The notes beneath the pieces are model-generated. The model saw nothing but the letters and a program-made list of their open reading frames with translations. It searched no databases and was not told the DNA's origin. From contig NZ_BAABGM010000009.1 in the NCBI RefSeq assembly GCF_039541575.1, forward strand, positions 1 to 50,360: 50,360 nucleotides of DNA, written 5' to 3'. Origin of the DNA: Fodinibacter luteus (GTDB lineage Bacteria > Actinomycetota > Actinomycetes > Actinomycetales > Dermatophilaceae). The position numbers and the translations under genes were made by a program. Below, in pieces: positions 41,523-49,604 of this stretch. The stretch's first letter is position 1. Every line of letters begins with the position of its first letter.

Positions 41523-41753
41523 ATGCCCACGAACCCGTACCCCCGCGTCGAGATCGGCCACGGACTCGTCGCCGACCTGCTCACCGAGCTCTCGGATGCC
41601 GACCTCCTCGCCTACCTGCGCTGGTCCGACTGGCAGTGGCTGCACTCCGACCAGTCGGGGTTCACGCGGTGGGGCTTCTCGAAGCTGTGCTCCTCGGCCC
41701 GCCGGGAGTGGGTCGGCCGCAGCCACGACGCGAGCGCGCTGCCCCACCGGTGA
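41523..41753 (+). CDS. 76-residue protein under SAM-IV riboswitch control
   Basis: MPTNPYPRVEIGHGLVADLL leads into TELSDADLLAYLRWSDWQWLHSDQSGFTRWGFSKLCSSARREWVG. It is Trp-rich, cytoplasmic by composition, with a single Cys and a basic end. Ribosome site GGAAGGA seven bases before ATG. I do not recognise a methionine or SAM enzyme in it. Because SAM-IV normally controls methionine or sulfur genes, this may be a small regulator, a leader-type protein or an uncharacterised component of sulfur metabolism. Confidence 0.75.
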   Translation: MPTNPYPRVEIGHGLVADLLTELSDADLLAYLRWSDWQWLHSDQSGFTRWGFSKLCSSARREWVGRSHDASALPHR

Positions 41754-41771
41754 GCCGGCGCGGTCGCCGGC
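41754..41771 (+). terminator. hairpin after the riboswitch-controlled gene
   Basis: GCCGGCG, a 4-base loop and CGCCGGC begin at the stop codon. The stem is stable, without a T-run. Confidence 0.5.
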
Positions 41772-41819
41772 AGTCGGAGGCCGGCGTGGCAGTTGACCAG
41801 ATCTCACGGAAAACGCGCC

Positions 41820-42572
41820 TCATCCTCGAATGGCGATCCAAGCGTCATGCCTCTCGTCCCACGGCGGGCGCACCGCCGGATGGACCAGGGCGTGCCACGT
41901 CAGAGACCGCCCTTCGATTCGAATCGCCCGCGCCTGGCGGTAGGTCTTCTCGGTGAGTACGCCCTCCGGATGCCCCGTCATCTGTTGCACCACGCGCGCC
42001 GCCGCGTTGCCGAGCGTCACGAGTATCTCCGCCCCCGAGGCCAGGATCTGTTCACGAATCCGCCCGTGGTGCAACGCGGCCCGTCGCACGATGTCGCCCT
42101 CTGACGGATGTGGCTGCATGTCAACTTTCGGCAGCCCCAGGGTGTCAATCAGGCTGGCGTAGACGCCATCTCCGGTCACCCGTTTGGCGACTCCGGTACT
42201 CAGCATCGACGTCGGCAGGCAGTCCGTCACGAAGTAGTCCATCGGGTCCACACCAAGGGGCTTGAGCCACCGCTCGTGCAGCGCTCGGCCTGATGTGCCG
42301 TTCATCATCGACGGCCTGACGCGGCCCCACGAGGGGTCGAAGTGCTCCGATCGCCACCTCTCCACGAAATGGTCCATCCCCAAGCCGTCCCAGAACGGGT
42401 AGGGCTCATTGTCGACGGGCAGGGCTGCAATTCGCCTTCCGAGCGGCGGTGGGGGCGTCCACTCGACGTGGAGGGCGGACGGATAGGCACCGAGCACGAA
42501 GGCTCGCACTCGACGCAGTGGAACCCCGAGTGCGAGTTCGTTGACCGGTGCTCCGAATGGGAAGGTGCCCAT
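41820..42572 (-). CDS. uracil-DNA glycosylase-superfamily-like protein
   Basis: A 250-residue protein. VRAFVLGAYPSALHVEW resembles the uracil-excision motif A region, YFVTDCLPTS the central strand, EILVTLGNAAARVV a conserved strand-helix, and WHALVHPAVR the C-terminal HP(S/A) loop. I therefore place it in the UDG superfamily, distant from classical enzymes. Start ATG with GGAGG seven bases upstream. It lies between a NERD protein and a NERD-helicase, so a nucleic-acid surveillance or defence role is possible. Confidence 0.55.
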   Translation of the reverse strand: MGTFPFGAPVNELALGVPLRRVRAFVLGAYPSALHVEWTPPPPLGRRIAALPVDNEPYPFWDGLGMDHFVERWRSEHFDPSWGRVRPSMMNGTSGRALHERWLKPLGVDPMDYFVTDCLPTSMLSTGVAKRVTGDGVYASLIDTLGLPKVDMQPHPSEGDIVRRAALHHGRIREQILASGAEILVTLGNAAARVVQQMTGHPEGVLTEKTYRQARAIRIEGRSLTWHALVHPAVRPPWDERHDAWIAIRG

Positions 42573-42641
42573 TGCGCCTCCTGCACTTGGGAGTGTGGTT
42601 GCGGCACAACCTAGCTGCGGAGCCGGCCTCAAGGCCGACCG

Positions 42642-44309
42642 TCATGAAAGCCCGAGCCGCTTGGCCACTTCGTGCCCGCCCATCTCGGCAATGACGTCGG
42701 GGGGTCCCACGACCACGAGCTTGTCCGTGGCCCGTGACAGCCCGACGTACAACCGCTCTCGAGACCGTTCACGCGGCATCCGCTCGTTGACGCAGAGCAC
42801 CACCACCCGGCGCTCCAAACCCTTGCACCCGAGGACGTGACCGTAGAACACGCAGTCCTTGTCCCAGAAGGTCCGCCAGTAGCCCTCCTGCCCCTCCGAC
42901 TCCTGCAGAGCCACCTGCTCAGGGTGCCGTGCACCCGTCGTCAGCAACGCGACGTCCTCGGGCCGCCATCCCTCCTCCAGAAGCGGGTCGATCTGGTCGT
43001 CGGCGACGTCGAGGGCGTCCTCGGCCGACGCCTCGACGTAGGTCACCTCAGGTCCGTCACCACCGCCGGCATACATCCGCATCGGTGCGAGCGGCGCGAA
43101 GGAAGTCAGGATCTGGCGCGTGTTGCGGAGGCATGTATCGAGCACGAGCGGGACAAGCGGCACCGGCGGCCGGCCGAATCGGGCGAACACCCGCTGGTTC
43201 TCGTCGCTGTAGACGTAGACCCCTCCGTGGTCCTCGTCGTGCAGGCACCGCATGATCGGCGTCCACCACCCGTCGGCGAAGTCCTGCGCCTCGTCGACGA
43301 CGACGGCGTCGAACCGCTTGCCGTGGGGAAGGTCACCGACGCGCTCGGTCATCTCCGCGGGCAGCCGGTTCTCCCAGAAGTCGGTGTCGTCGCGCCCGCC
43401 GAACTCGCTGACGCCCAAATAGGCCGCGAGCTCCTCGAACGTCCCGACGAACGCCGGCCGGTGCTTCCGGTCAACGGTGCCCATGTAGCGCTTGAACCAG
43501 CTGGCGAGCCCCACTGAGTAGCAGAGCAGTGCGACCCGCTGGGCCGGCATTCCGTGCCTGCCGCGGGTCAGCTCCTTGGCCTGGGTGAGGGCCAGAACGG
43601 TCTTGCCACTGCCCGCCCCACCGCGGACCTCGACACGGTTCATGAGTCGGGTGACGCCGAGGATCGTGGCCTGCTCGATGGTCAGCCGGTCGGCCCGCGC
43701 CTCACGCTCGTCGGATTCGGCGAGCATGGTGCGCTGCGGGAGGTTGCGGCCCTTGAGGATCTCGACGATGAGCTCGCAGTCGTCGTGGGTGGGCACGCGG
43801 TGCCCGCCCTCCTGGCGTGCGGCGACGTCCCACAACCGCCCAGCTAGGTCGGCCTGGTCGCCGCACCCGCTGATCATCCAGCGCGGGCAGTCCGGCGTCT
43901 CGAAGTCGTCGGACAGGTGCGTGTAGGGCGCCGCGATGGCATGACCGAACCGCACCCGGGTGCGGCTCGAGCCCTTCCATCGAGGGTCGCGCTCCATGTA
44001 GGCGCGCAAGGCGTACTTGCCGTCCCGCCCCTGGTCCACCGGGTGCACGACGCGCCGGCCCTTGCCAGAGCCGACCACCCATTCACCGTCCTCCACGCGG
44101 AGGTCGCCGCCCTTGACCTCCACCACGACCACGCCGACATCGGGCATGAGGACGATGACGTCGAGCTCGTGGTCCTTCTTCTCGTCGGTGAGACGGACGT
44201 TGGCGAGGACGGTCCAGTCGTCGTGGCCCTGCTTCAGCAGCCGCTGCCACACCTCACGCTCGGACTCGGTCGCGAACTGAGGGTCATCCGGGATGCCGTG
44301 GGCCGTCAT
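42642..44309 (-). CDS. NERD domain plus UvrD-like superfamily 1 helicase
   Basis: A 555-residue fusion. The NERD nuclease-related domain (about 10-150) contains HELDVIVLMPDVGVVVVEVKGG. The helicase part has Walker A GGAGSGKTVLAL near 230, Walker B VVVDEAQDF near 345, and the C-terminal motif RLYVGLSRATDKLVVVG near 530. It is much shorter than UvrD (about 700 residues), as is common for NERD-helicases, some of which are linked to phage defence. ATG chosen because upstream residues are low-complexity. Divergent from the 420-residue gene. Confidence 0.88.
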   Translation of the reverse strand: MTAHGIPDDPQFATESEREVWQRLLKQGHDDWTVLANVRLTDEKKDHELDVIVLMPDVGVVVVEVKGGDLRVEDGEWVVGSGKGRRVVHPVDQGRDGKYALRAYMERDPRWKGSSRTRVRFGHAIAAPYTHLSDDFETPDCPRWMISGCGDQADLAGRLWDVAARQEGGHRVPTHDDCELIVEILKGRNLPQRTMLAESDEREARADRLTIEQATILGVTRLMNRVEVRGGAGSGKTVLALTQAKELTRGRHGMPAQRVALLCYSVGLASWFKRYMGTVDRKHRPAFVGTFEELAAYLGVSEFGGRDDTDFWENRLPAEMTERVGDLPHGKRFDAVVVDEAQDFADGWWTPIMRCLHDEDHGGVYVYSDENQRVFARFGRPPVPLVPLVLDTCLRNTRQILTSFAPLAPMRMYAGGGDGPEVTYVEASAEDALDVADDQIDPLLEEGWRPEDVALLTTGARHPEQVALQESEGQEGYWRTFWDKDCVFYGHVLGCKGLERRVVVLCVNERMPRERSRERLYVGLSRATDKLVVVGPPDVIAEMGGHEVAKRLGLS

Positions 44310-44449
44310 GGCGCCATGGTGGCACTTGGCTCCGACACAACGCTTTATCCCTGGCACCTGCGCCCGAACCTGTGGGCGCCGGGAGGTAGCGTCCCCCGGG
44401 GGAACAAACCGCGCCCTCGATGACACACCACCGTGATCAGGAGTCGACA

Positions 44450-45712
44450 GTGGACCACGAGATCCAGCTGCTCAGTGACGGCGACGGCCTGGCGGTGATC
44501 GGCGAGCCCACGGCCGTCGAGCGTTTCCTCGCCGCCGAGGGCCTTCCCTCGAGGGATCTCGGTCTCGCGAGGCTCTCGACCACACTGCGTGCGGGGTCTG
44601 GAGCTGCGCAGGTGGGCTCCCAGCTCGCCGCGAACTCGAGCCGGTGGGTGCAGCTGACCCCCAAGTCGGCTGCCGCACTCAAGAAGTTCGAGGCGATGAA
44701 GGGCTCGAGCTCGGACGTCAGTCGCGCCGTGATGATGGACAAGGGCAAGGCCAAGCACATCCTCGAGTTCGCCAAGGCGCCGGGAGCCAAAGCCCTGCTG
44801 TCCAACCCGGCGGTCCTGGCCGGTGCCGCGGGACTCATGGCGCAGCTGGCGATGCAGCAGTCCATGGACGAGATCACCGACTATCTCGCGACGATCGACA
44901 AGAAGGTCGACGACGTGCTCCGCGCCCAGACGGACGCCGTGATCGCGGACATGATCGCCGTGGAGCTGCTCGTCGACGAGGCCATGACCATCCGGGAGCG
45001 GGTGGGCCGGGTCTCCGAGATCACCTGGTCGAAGGTGCAGGCGACGTCCATGACGATCGCGCGGACCCAGGCCTACGTGTTGCGTCAGCTCGATGCGCTC
45101 TCGGAGAAGGTGGAGCAGCAGCGCAAGGTCGGTGACATGGCGGAGGCATCTCGTGCTGCCGCGTCCCGCGTCCAGGAGTGGCTCGCTGTTCTCGCCCGGT
45201 GCTTCCAGCTCCAGGACGCGGTTGCGGTGCTCGAGCTCGATCGCGTGCTCGACGCCTCACCCGAGGAACTGGACGAGCACCGCCTCGCTCTCCGAGCTGC
45301 CCGGCAGAACAGACTCGACCTCATCACTCGCAGCACGACGCTCATGCTGTCGCGCATGGGCGCGGCCGCCGGCACGGCCAACGACAAGGTGCTGCTGCAC
45401 CCGTCCGCATCCGGGGTGGTGGTGCGGTCGAGTGCCGAGGTCACGAAGTCAGTGGTCGACCTGCAGGTGCGTCTTGGCATCGAGGGCGGCGACGGCTCAT
45501 TGGAGGCGAGACGTTGGACGACGGCGGCAGTGGAGGTCCGGGACAAGGCACTGCGATCCGGAGCCGACGGCGTCGGTTCCGCCCGGCATCTCGGCGATCA
45601 GGCCTTCGGCCGCGCCAAGTCGGCCGGTGGGAGGTTCTCCGCCGGCATCGCTGATCTGAGGGACCGCCGACGCGGCGCGAAGGAAGGCTCCGACGAGGGC
45701 ACTGAGCAGTAG
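44450..45712 (+). CDS. hypothetical helical protein, 420 aa
   Basis: GTG start with CAGGAG upstream; residues begin VDHEIQLLSDGDGLAVIGEP. A hydrophobic region (about 115-140, ALLSNPAVLAGAAGLMAQLAMQ) could contact membrane. Long coiled-coil-prone helices follow (about 140-240, MDEITDYLATIDKKVDDVLRAQ; VLRQLDALSEKVEQQRKVGD), then an acidic end. No enzyme motif. It is divergent from the NERD-helicase across 140 bases, so the two may be co-regulated partners. Confidence 0.78.
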   Translation: MDHEIQLLSDGDGLAVIGEPTAVERFLAAEGLPSRDLGLARLSTTLRAGSGAAQVGSQLAANSSRWVQLTPKSAAALKKFEAMKGSSSDVSRAVMMDKGKAKHILEFAKAPGAKALLSNPAVLAGAAGLMAQLAMQQSMDEITDYLATIDKKVDDVLRAQTDAVIADMIAVELLVDEAMTIRERVGRVSEITWSKVQATSMTIARTQAYVLRQLDALSEKVEQQRKVGDMAEASRAAASRVQEWLAVLARCFQLQDAVAVLELDRVLDASPEELDEHRLALRAARQNRLDLITRSTTLMLSRMGAAAGTANDKVLLHPSASGVVVRSSAEVTKSVVDLQVRLGIEGGDGSLEARRWTTAAVEVRDKALRSGADGVGSARHLGDQAFGRAKSAGGRFSAGIADLRDRRRGAKEGSDEGTEQ

Positions 45713-45846
45713 TCGGCGCACGACGACGACGCGACCATCGACCGGCTGCTGACCGCAGCAGGATCCGCGCCAGCGGACCGTACCTGACGCCTGGACGACC
45801 TCCGCTGGCAGGCTCCGCCGTCCAGCCGCCGCACGGGCCGACGAGG

Positions 45847-46560
45847 TCAGGGACGGGTCATCGGCGGCATGAGCCGCGCCGCGCGATCCGCGGTGTAGGT
45901 CCTCGACGGCCGACCACGACCGTCGCGGCGCATGTTGCCGGTCGGCTTGAGGAACCCCTCGATGCCCAGCACCTTGCGCTGGAAGTTCGCCGGGTCGAGC
46001 TCTCGACCTCCACCCCAGACCGCCTCGTAGACACGGCGAAGCTCACCCACGGTGAACTCCCTCCGGCAGAACGCAGCCGCCAACCCGGTGTACTCGATCT
46101 TGGCCCGCGCCCGCTCGAGGCCGTCCGACAGGATGACCCGGTGGTCGAACGCCAGCGGTCCGTGCCGGCCGTCCAGCACCTCATCGACGGGCAGCCACAT
46201 CGCCTCGGCCGCGTCGGAGCCCGCCGTGGGCTCCGGCACCTCAGCAGCCAGCACGACCCACGCGACCGTCACGACCCGTCCTCGCGGGTCACGGTCGGGG
46301 TCGCCGTAGGTCGCGAGCTGCTCGAGCTCCACGTCGTCCGGACCGACTCCGGCCTCCTCCTCGAGTTCGCGGTGGGCCGCGGTGACGAGGTCCTCGTCCT
46401 CCTCGACGAATCCCCCCGGCAGCGCCAACGCGCCCCGGAACGGCTCGCCCCCACGGCGGACGAGCAGCACGCACAGCCGACCGGCCCGGATGGTGAGGAC
46501 CACGAGATCGGCCGTCACGCTGAAGATGGGGTGCTCGCTGACGTACTTCTTGCCGCCCAC
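45847..46560 (-). CDS. nrtR: NrtR-type regulator (NUDIX domain plus winged helix)
   Basis: A 237-residue protein. The NUDIX box is GGFVEEDEDLVTAAHRELEEEAGV near residue 50. The C-terminal winged helix (about 150-230) has FTVGELRRVYEAVWGG, DPANFQRKVLG and PTGNMRRDGRGRP, as in NrtR regulators that sense ADP-ribose and repress NAD-related genes. The GTG start has AAAGGAGG just upstream; a TTG nine codons earlier is less likely. It shares its start region, including a palindrome, with the divergent ADP-ribosylglycohydrolase gene, so it should control that gene and itself. Confidence 0.88.
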   Translation of the reverse strand: MGGKKYVSEHPIFSVTADLVVLTIRAGRLCVLLVRRGGEPFRGALALPGGFVEEDEDLVTAAHRELEEEAGVGPDDVELEQLATYGDPDRDPRGRVVTVAWVVLAAEVPEPTAGSDAAEAMWLPVDEVLDGRHGPLAFDHRVILSDGLERARAKIEYTGLAAAFCRREFTVGELRRVYEAVWGGGRELDPANFQRKVLGIEGFLKPTGNMRRDGRGRPSRTYTADRAARLMPPMTRP

Positions 46561-46580
46561 GCCGCCTCCTTTTGGTGTAG

Positions 46581-46626
46581 TTGACAAAAAAAGCTCGCGC
46601 CAGTATTTTGTCTGTGCGACAAAATA
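46581..46626 (+). promoter_or_regulatory. sigma70-type promoter overlapped by NrtR-like operator
   Basis: TTGACA (46581-46586), 17 bases, TATTTT (46604-46609): a near-consensus promoter facing the ADP-ribosylglycohydrolase gene. The -10 forms the left arm of a perfect palindrome TATTTTGTC-TGTGC-GACAAAATA (46604-46626), and TTGACAAAA at the -35 gives a further half-site. This AT-rich island in a 71%-GC region is the natural operator of the divergent NrtR-type regulator. Confidence 0.8.
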
Positions 46627-46641
46627 TCACGAGGAGGGCCC

Positions 46642-48135
46642 ATGGAACTGACACCACGACAGACGGACCGAGCGGCGGGGGTCCTCCTGGCCCAGGCCTG
46701 TGGCGACGCCCTGGGAGTCCCGTACGAGTTTGCGCCCGGCCACGAGTCCGATCCGGTCATGAAGGGCGGGGGCCTCGGACCGTACTCCCCCGGCGAGTGG
46801 AGCGACGACACCCAGATGGCGCTCTGCATCGTGCGGATAGCGGCCACCGGCGCGGACCTCGAGTCCACGGAGGCGCTGGATGAGATCGCCGACTCTTTCG
46901 TCTCATGGAGCCGCACCGGCGCGACCGACGTCGGCACCCAGACCCGTCGCGTGCTCGACGCGACCCGACCGTCCCAGGACGAGCCCCTCAGCGCGACGAT
47001 GGCGCGCCACGCCGCGAGCCTGCACCACCGCACGGGGAGGACCGCGGGCAACGGCGCGCTCATGCGCACCTCGGTGGTCGGGCTGAGCGCGCTCGCGGAC
47101 CGCGAGGCGACGGCGCGTCGGGCCCGGGCCGTCGCCGAGCTCACGCACGCCGACCCGCTGGCGGGCGACTCCTGCGTCATCTGGTCCGACCTGGTGCGGC
47201 ACGCGGTGCTGACCGGCGAGCTCGACGTGCCAAGGCCCCTCGACCTCCTTCCTCCGCACCGCCGCGACGACTGGGCCGCCCGGCTCGACGAGGCGGTCCG
47301 GCACCCGGACCCGGCGCGTTACTCCGCGAACGGTTTCACCGTCGTGGCGCTGCAGGCGGCCCTCGCCGCCGTGGAGCACGCCCACCGCACCGCGACGGGC
47401 GCGCGGCGGCTCCGGCGCGGTCTCATCGAGGCGGTCGGCGGCGGCCACGACACCGACACGGTGGCCGCGATCGCCGGCGGACTGCTCGGCGCCCTCCACG
47501 GCGCCTCGGCCGTGCCCGCCACGTGGCGGCGCCAGGTCCACGGGTGGCCCGGGATGAGGGGACGGGACCTCATCCAGCTGGGAGTCTCCACCGCTCGAGG
47601 AGACTGCGACGACACGCGGTGGCCCGGCATCCGGACAATGGACTACACGACACAGCTGGATGCCGGCCGCCCCCTCGGCGTGACCCACCCGCACGATGAC
47701 GGCGTCGTCATCGGCACGCTGGCCGACCTGGGTCGCCTCGACGATCTCGGGGTGGACGCCGTCGTGTCGTTGTGCCGGAGGGGTGTCGACGATGTGCCGG
47801 CGCCGCACGTGGCCCCCGAGGACCACGTCGAGGTGTGGCTCATCGACTCCGAGAGCCCGGAGGGCAACGCCGACCTCGACTTCGTGCTCGACGATGCCGC
47901 GGCCGCCATCGAGGAGCTGCGGTCCGAGGGCAGGCGCGTGCTCGTGCACTGCGTCGCCGCGCAGATGCGCGCCCCGAGCGTCGCCGCGCGGTACTCCGTC
48001 CGGCGCGGCATCCCGTCCGAGGTCGCAGAGCGCGACCTGTGCGCCGTCCTCCCAACGCTTCGCGACTGCGATGCGCTGCTCTGGGCCTCCGCGCTGCAAC
48101 CCCTGACCAGCTCGACGAGGGAGGCCACGCAATGA
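46642..48135 (+). CDS. ADP-ribosylglycohydrolase fused to dual-specificity-phosphatase-like domain
   Basis: A 497-residue fusion. Residues 1-325 are an ADP-ribosylglycohydrolase (DraG/ARH): GVLLAQACGDALGVPYEF, metal ligands in EWSDDTQM near 53, and GGHDTDTVAAIAGGLLGA near 271. From about 335 a phosphatase-like domain follows; its P-loop is H436-C437-VAAQM-R443, a Cys-x5-Arg tyrosine/dual-specificity signature. The enzyme should remove ADP-ribose from proteins or nucleic acids and may dephosphorylate the product or the same target. Strong ribosome site GAGGAGGG. Controlled by the palindromic operator. Confidence 0.88.
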   Translation: MELTPRQTDRAAGVLLAQACGDALGVPYEFAPGHESDPVMKGGGLGPYSPGEWSDDTQMALCIVRIAATGADLESTEALDEIADSFVSWSRTGATDVGTQTRRVLDATRPSQDEPLSATMARHAASLHHRTGRTAGNGALMRTSVVGLSALADREATARRARAVAELTHADPLAGDSCVIWSDLVRHAVLTGELDVPRPLDLLPPHRRDDWAARLDEAVRHPDPARYSANGFTVVALQAALAAVEHAHRTATGARRLRRGLIEAVGGGHDTDTVAAIAGGLLGALHGASAVPATWRRQVHGWPGMRGRDLIQLGVSTARGDCDDTRWPGIRTMDYTTQLDAGRPLGVTHPHDDGVVIGTLADLGRLDDLGVDAVVSLCRRGVDDVPAPHVAPEDHVEVWLIDSESPEGNADLDFVLDDAAAAIEELRSEGRRVLVHCVAAQMRAPSVAARYSVRRGIPSEVAERDLCAVLPTLRDCDALLWASALQPLTSSTREATQ

Positions 48136-48377
48136 CGAACGACCGGGCCGCCGAGGAGCGGTGGGAGGATGCCGTTCGCGGACTGATGCTCGGCCTCGCC
48201 CTGGGTGACTCCGCCGGTCGGGGGCTGGGCTCGGATGCCGGCAGGGTCATCCGCTCCGGAGTCTCGGCTGGGAGAGCTGCCACGACGCCGGCGGAGCACC
48301 GACACCTGGCTCACCACCCGTCCGGGCCGCCCGCCGACACCGCGTCGGCAGCGATCGGGGCGATGGTGATGCCTTGA
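48132..48377 (+). pseudogene. truncated second ADP-ribosylglycohydrolase
   Basis: The ATG overlaps the stop of the fusion gene (ATGA). The first 40 residues (WEDAVRGLMLGLALGDSAGRG) match the beginning of an ADP-ribosylglycohydrolase. The sequence then departs from the family and stops at 81 codons. No remaining catalytic region is found in the next 230 bases, so it looks like the remnant of a tandem copy. Confidence 0.65.
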
Positions 48378-48426
48378 CCCATGGCCCAGCGCTCACGCCG
48401 GCCCGGGGGCGCCACCCGGCGAGCGG

Positions 48427-48486
48427 CGGCACGACGAGGTTCGTCGCCGTGACGAGCAGCCCCACGTAGACGTCGCCCTCGACCCC
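48427..48486 (-). pseudogene. fragment related to the small membrane protein gene at 35228
   Basis: On the minus strand the 20 codons VEGDVYVGLLVTATNLVVPP parallel ENDVYVGLLMVAAYLG at the C-terminus of the 148-residue membrane protein, with similar DNA (GACGTCTACGTGGGGCTGCT). No start or upstream coding sequence survives. The rest of 48378-48609 shows no gene. Confidence 0.45.
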
Positions 48487-48609
48487 ACGAAGGCGGACCG
48501 TGCTGGCCCCACCGTGCCATGAAGCGGCAAGGCGGGTTGATGCTCAGGGTCGGCCGACAACGGATACTGTGGCGCGCTCAGCTTCGTTTCGACGTCAAGG
48601 ATCCGACTG

Positions 48610-49227
48610 ATGGTGCAGGTCTTGCTGAGATGGTCAGTTCGCCTCGGGGCGGTGGCAGTAGCGGCCCTCCTGGCGGTAACTGGATTCACTGTGGCGAAGG
48701 ACAAGGGTCTGCTCTCACCGTTCGGGATCGACTCCGAGGGTCAGGACACGCAGGTCATCCAAGCGGTCACCCGCACTCAGGAAGTCTCCCTCTTGAGGTT
48801 GGCCGTAGAAGGGATCAACCAGGAAAAGCAGGACAACGCGGACCTCCTCGGCATTGACATTCCAGGAACGGGTCGAGTCACCTTTGTCCGTTACAGTTTT
48901 GGGGCGAAACTCGGCATCGACGGCGAGGACGTGAACGTCACGAAGACCGGGGAGAGCGCGTACCTGGTCTCCATCCCGGAGTTCATCGTCATCGGCTACG
49001 ACAAGCCGAGTTTTGAGACCGCCGTCGAGGACGACGGCATCATCAGTTGGACCACCCCGGAGATCGACAAGTTCGAGATGGTCAATGAGGTCTTCAACGA
49101 GGCCGCTCAGCAGAAGTACCTCGAGCAGCACCGAGCCGAGCTCAAGGATCAGGCCGAAGTCTTCTACAGCAGCCTGATCACCAGCATCGACCCGGCGGCC
49201 CAGACCACTTTCGAGTTCGAGGGCTAA
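48610..49227 (+). CDS. membrane-anchored DUF4230-like protein, 205 aa
   Basis: A short N-terminus and one hydrophobic helix (about residues 8-28, LGAVAVAALLAVTGFTVA) anchor or export the protein. The remainder is soluble, with TRTQEVSLLRLAVEGINQ, RVTFVRYSFGAKLGIDGEDV and YLVSIPEFIVIGYDKP. This follows the DUF4230 pattern (a beta-rich domain after a signal anchor). Base composition is less GC-rich than most neighbours, hinting at transfer. It ends four bases into the convergent gene. Confidence 0.6.
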   Translation: MVQVLLRWSVRLGAVAVAALLAVTGFTVAKDKGLLSPFGIDSEGQDTQVIQAVTRTQEVSLLRLAVEGINQEKQDNADLLGIDIPGTGRVTFVRYSFGAKLGIDGEDVNVTKTGESAYLVSIPEFIVIGYDKPSFETAVEDDGIISWTTPEIDKFEMVNEVFNEAAQQKYLEQHRAELKDQAEVFYSSLITSIDPAAQTTFEFEG

Positions 49228-49604
49228 CCAGGGAACAAGTCGGCAGCCGACGGCGGGCCGTCGGCATCCCAGACCCGGGTGTACGCCTCCGCCACCAGCG
49301 GCCAGACGTGCTGCAGGCCGTCCTCGACCGACTCAACTCCCACGGCAGCATCACCAACCACCACGAAATCGTGAGGGATGACACGACCGGCCGCGTCTCT
49401 CCGCCCCAGTGGGTCCGGAAACCGCACCGCGACGGCGTTCCCAGCCCGGCACCATCCTGCCGGCTCGTCTCCTATGGGAGCGAAGATGCGTTCGTAGGCC
49501 GCCAGAGGGTCGCCCACCCCTGCCGTGAGCAGGAAGCGAAACCCCCAGGAACGCCCCCGCGTAGCCCAGATGAGGCCCGTGGGAGCAGTTTCGGCACCGC
49601 TCAC
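49224..49604 (-). CDS. hypothetical protein, 126 aa
   Basis: GTG start overlapping the GTPase-like gene's stop (GTGA). Residues SWGFRFLLTAGVGDPLAAYERIFAPIGDEP and RVIPHDFVVVGDAAVGVESVEDGLQHVWPLVAEAYTRVWD suggest a compact alpha/beta domain. No known motif. By coupling it is probably the partner of the GTPase-like protein. Confidence 0.68.
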   Translation of the reverse strand: MSGAETAPTGLIWATRGRSWGFRFLLTAGVGDPLAAYERIFAPIGDEPAGWCRAGNAVAVRFPDPLGRRDAAGRVIPHDFVVVGDAAVGVESVEDGLQHVWPLVAEAYTRVWDADGPPSAADLFPG

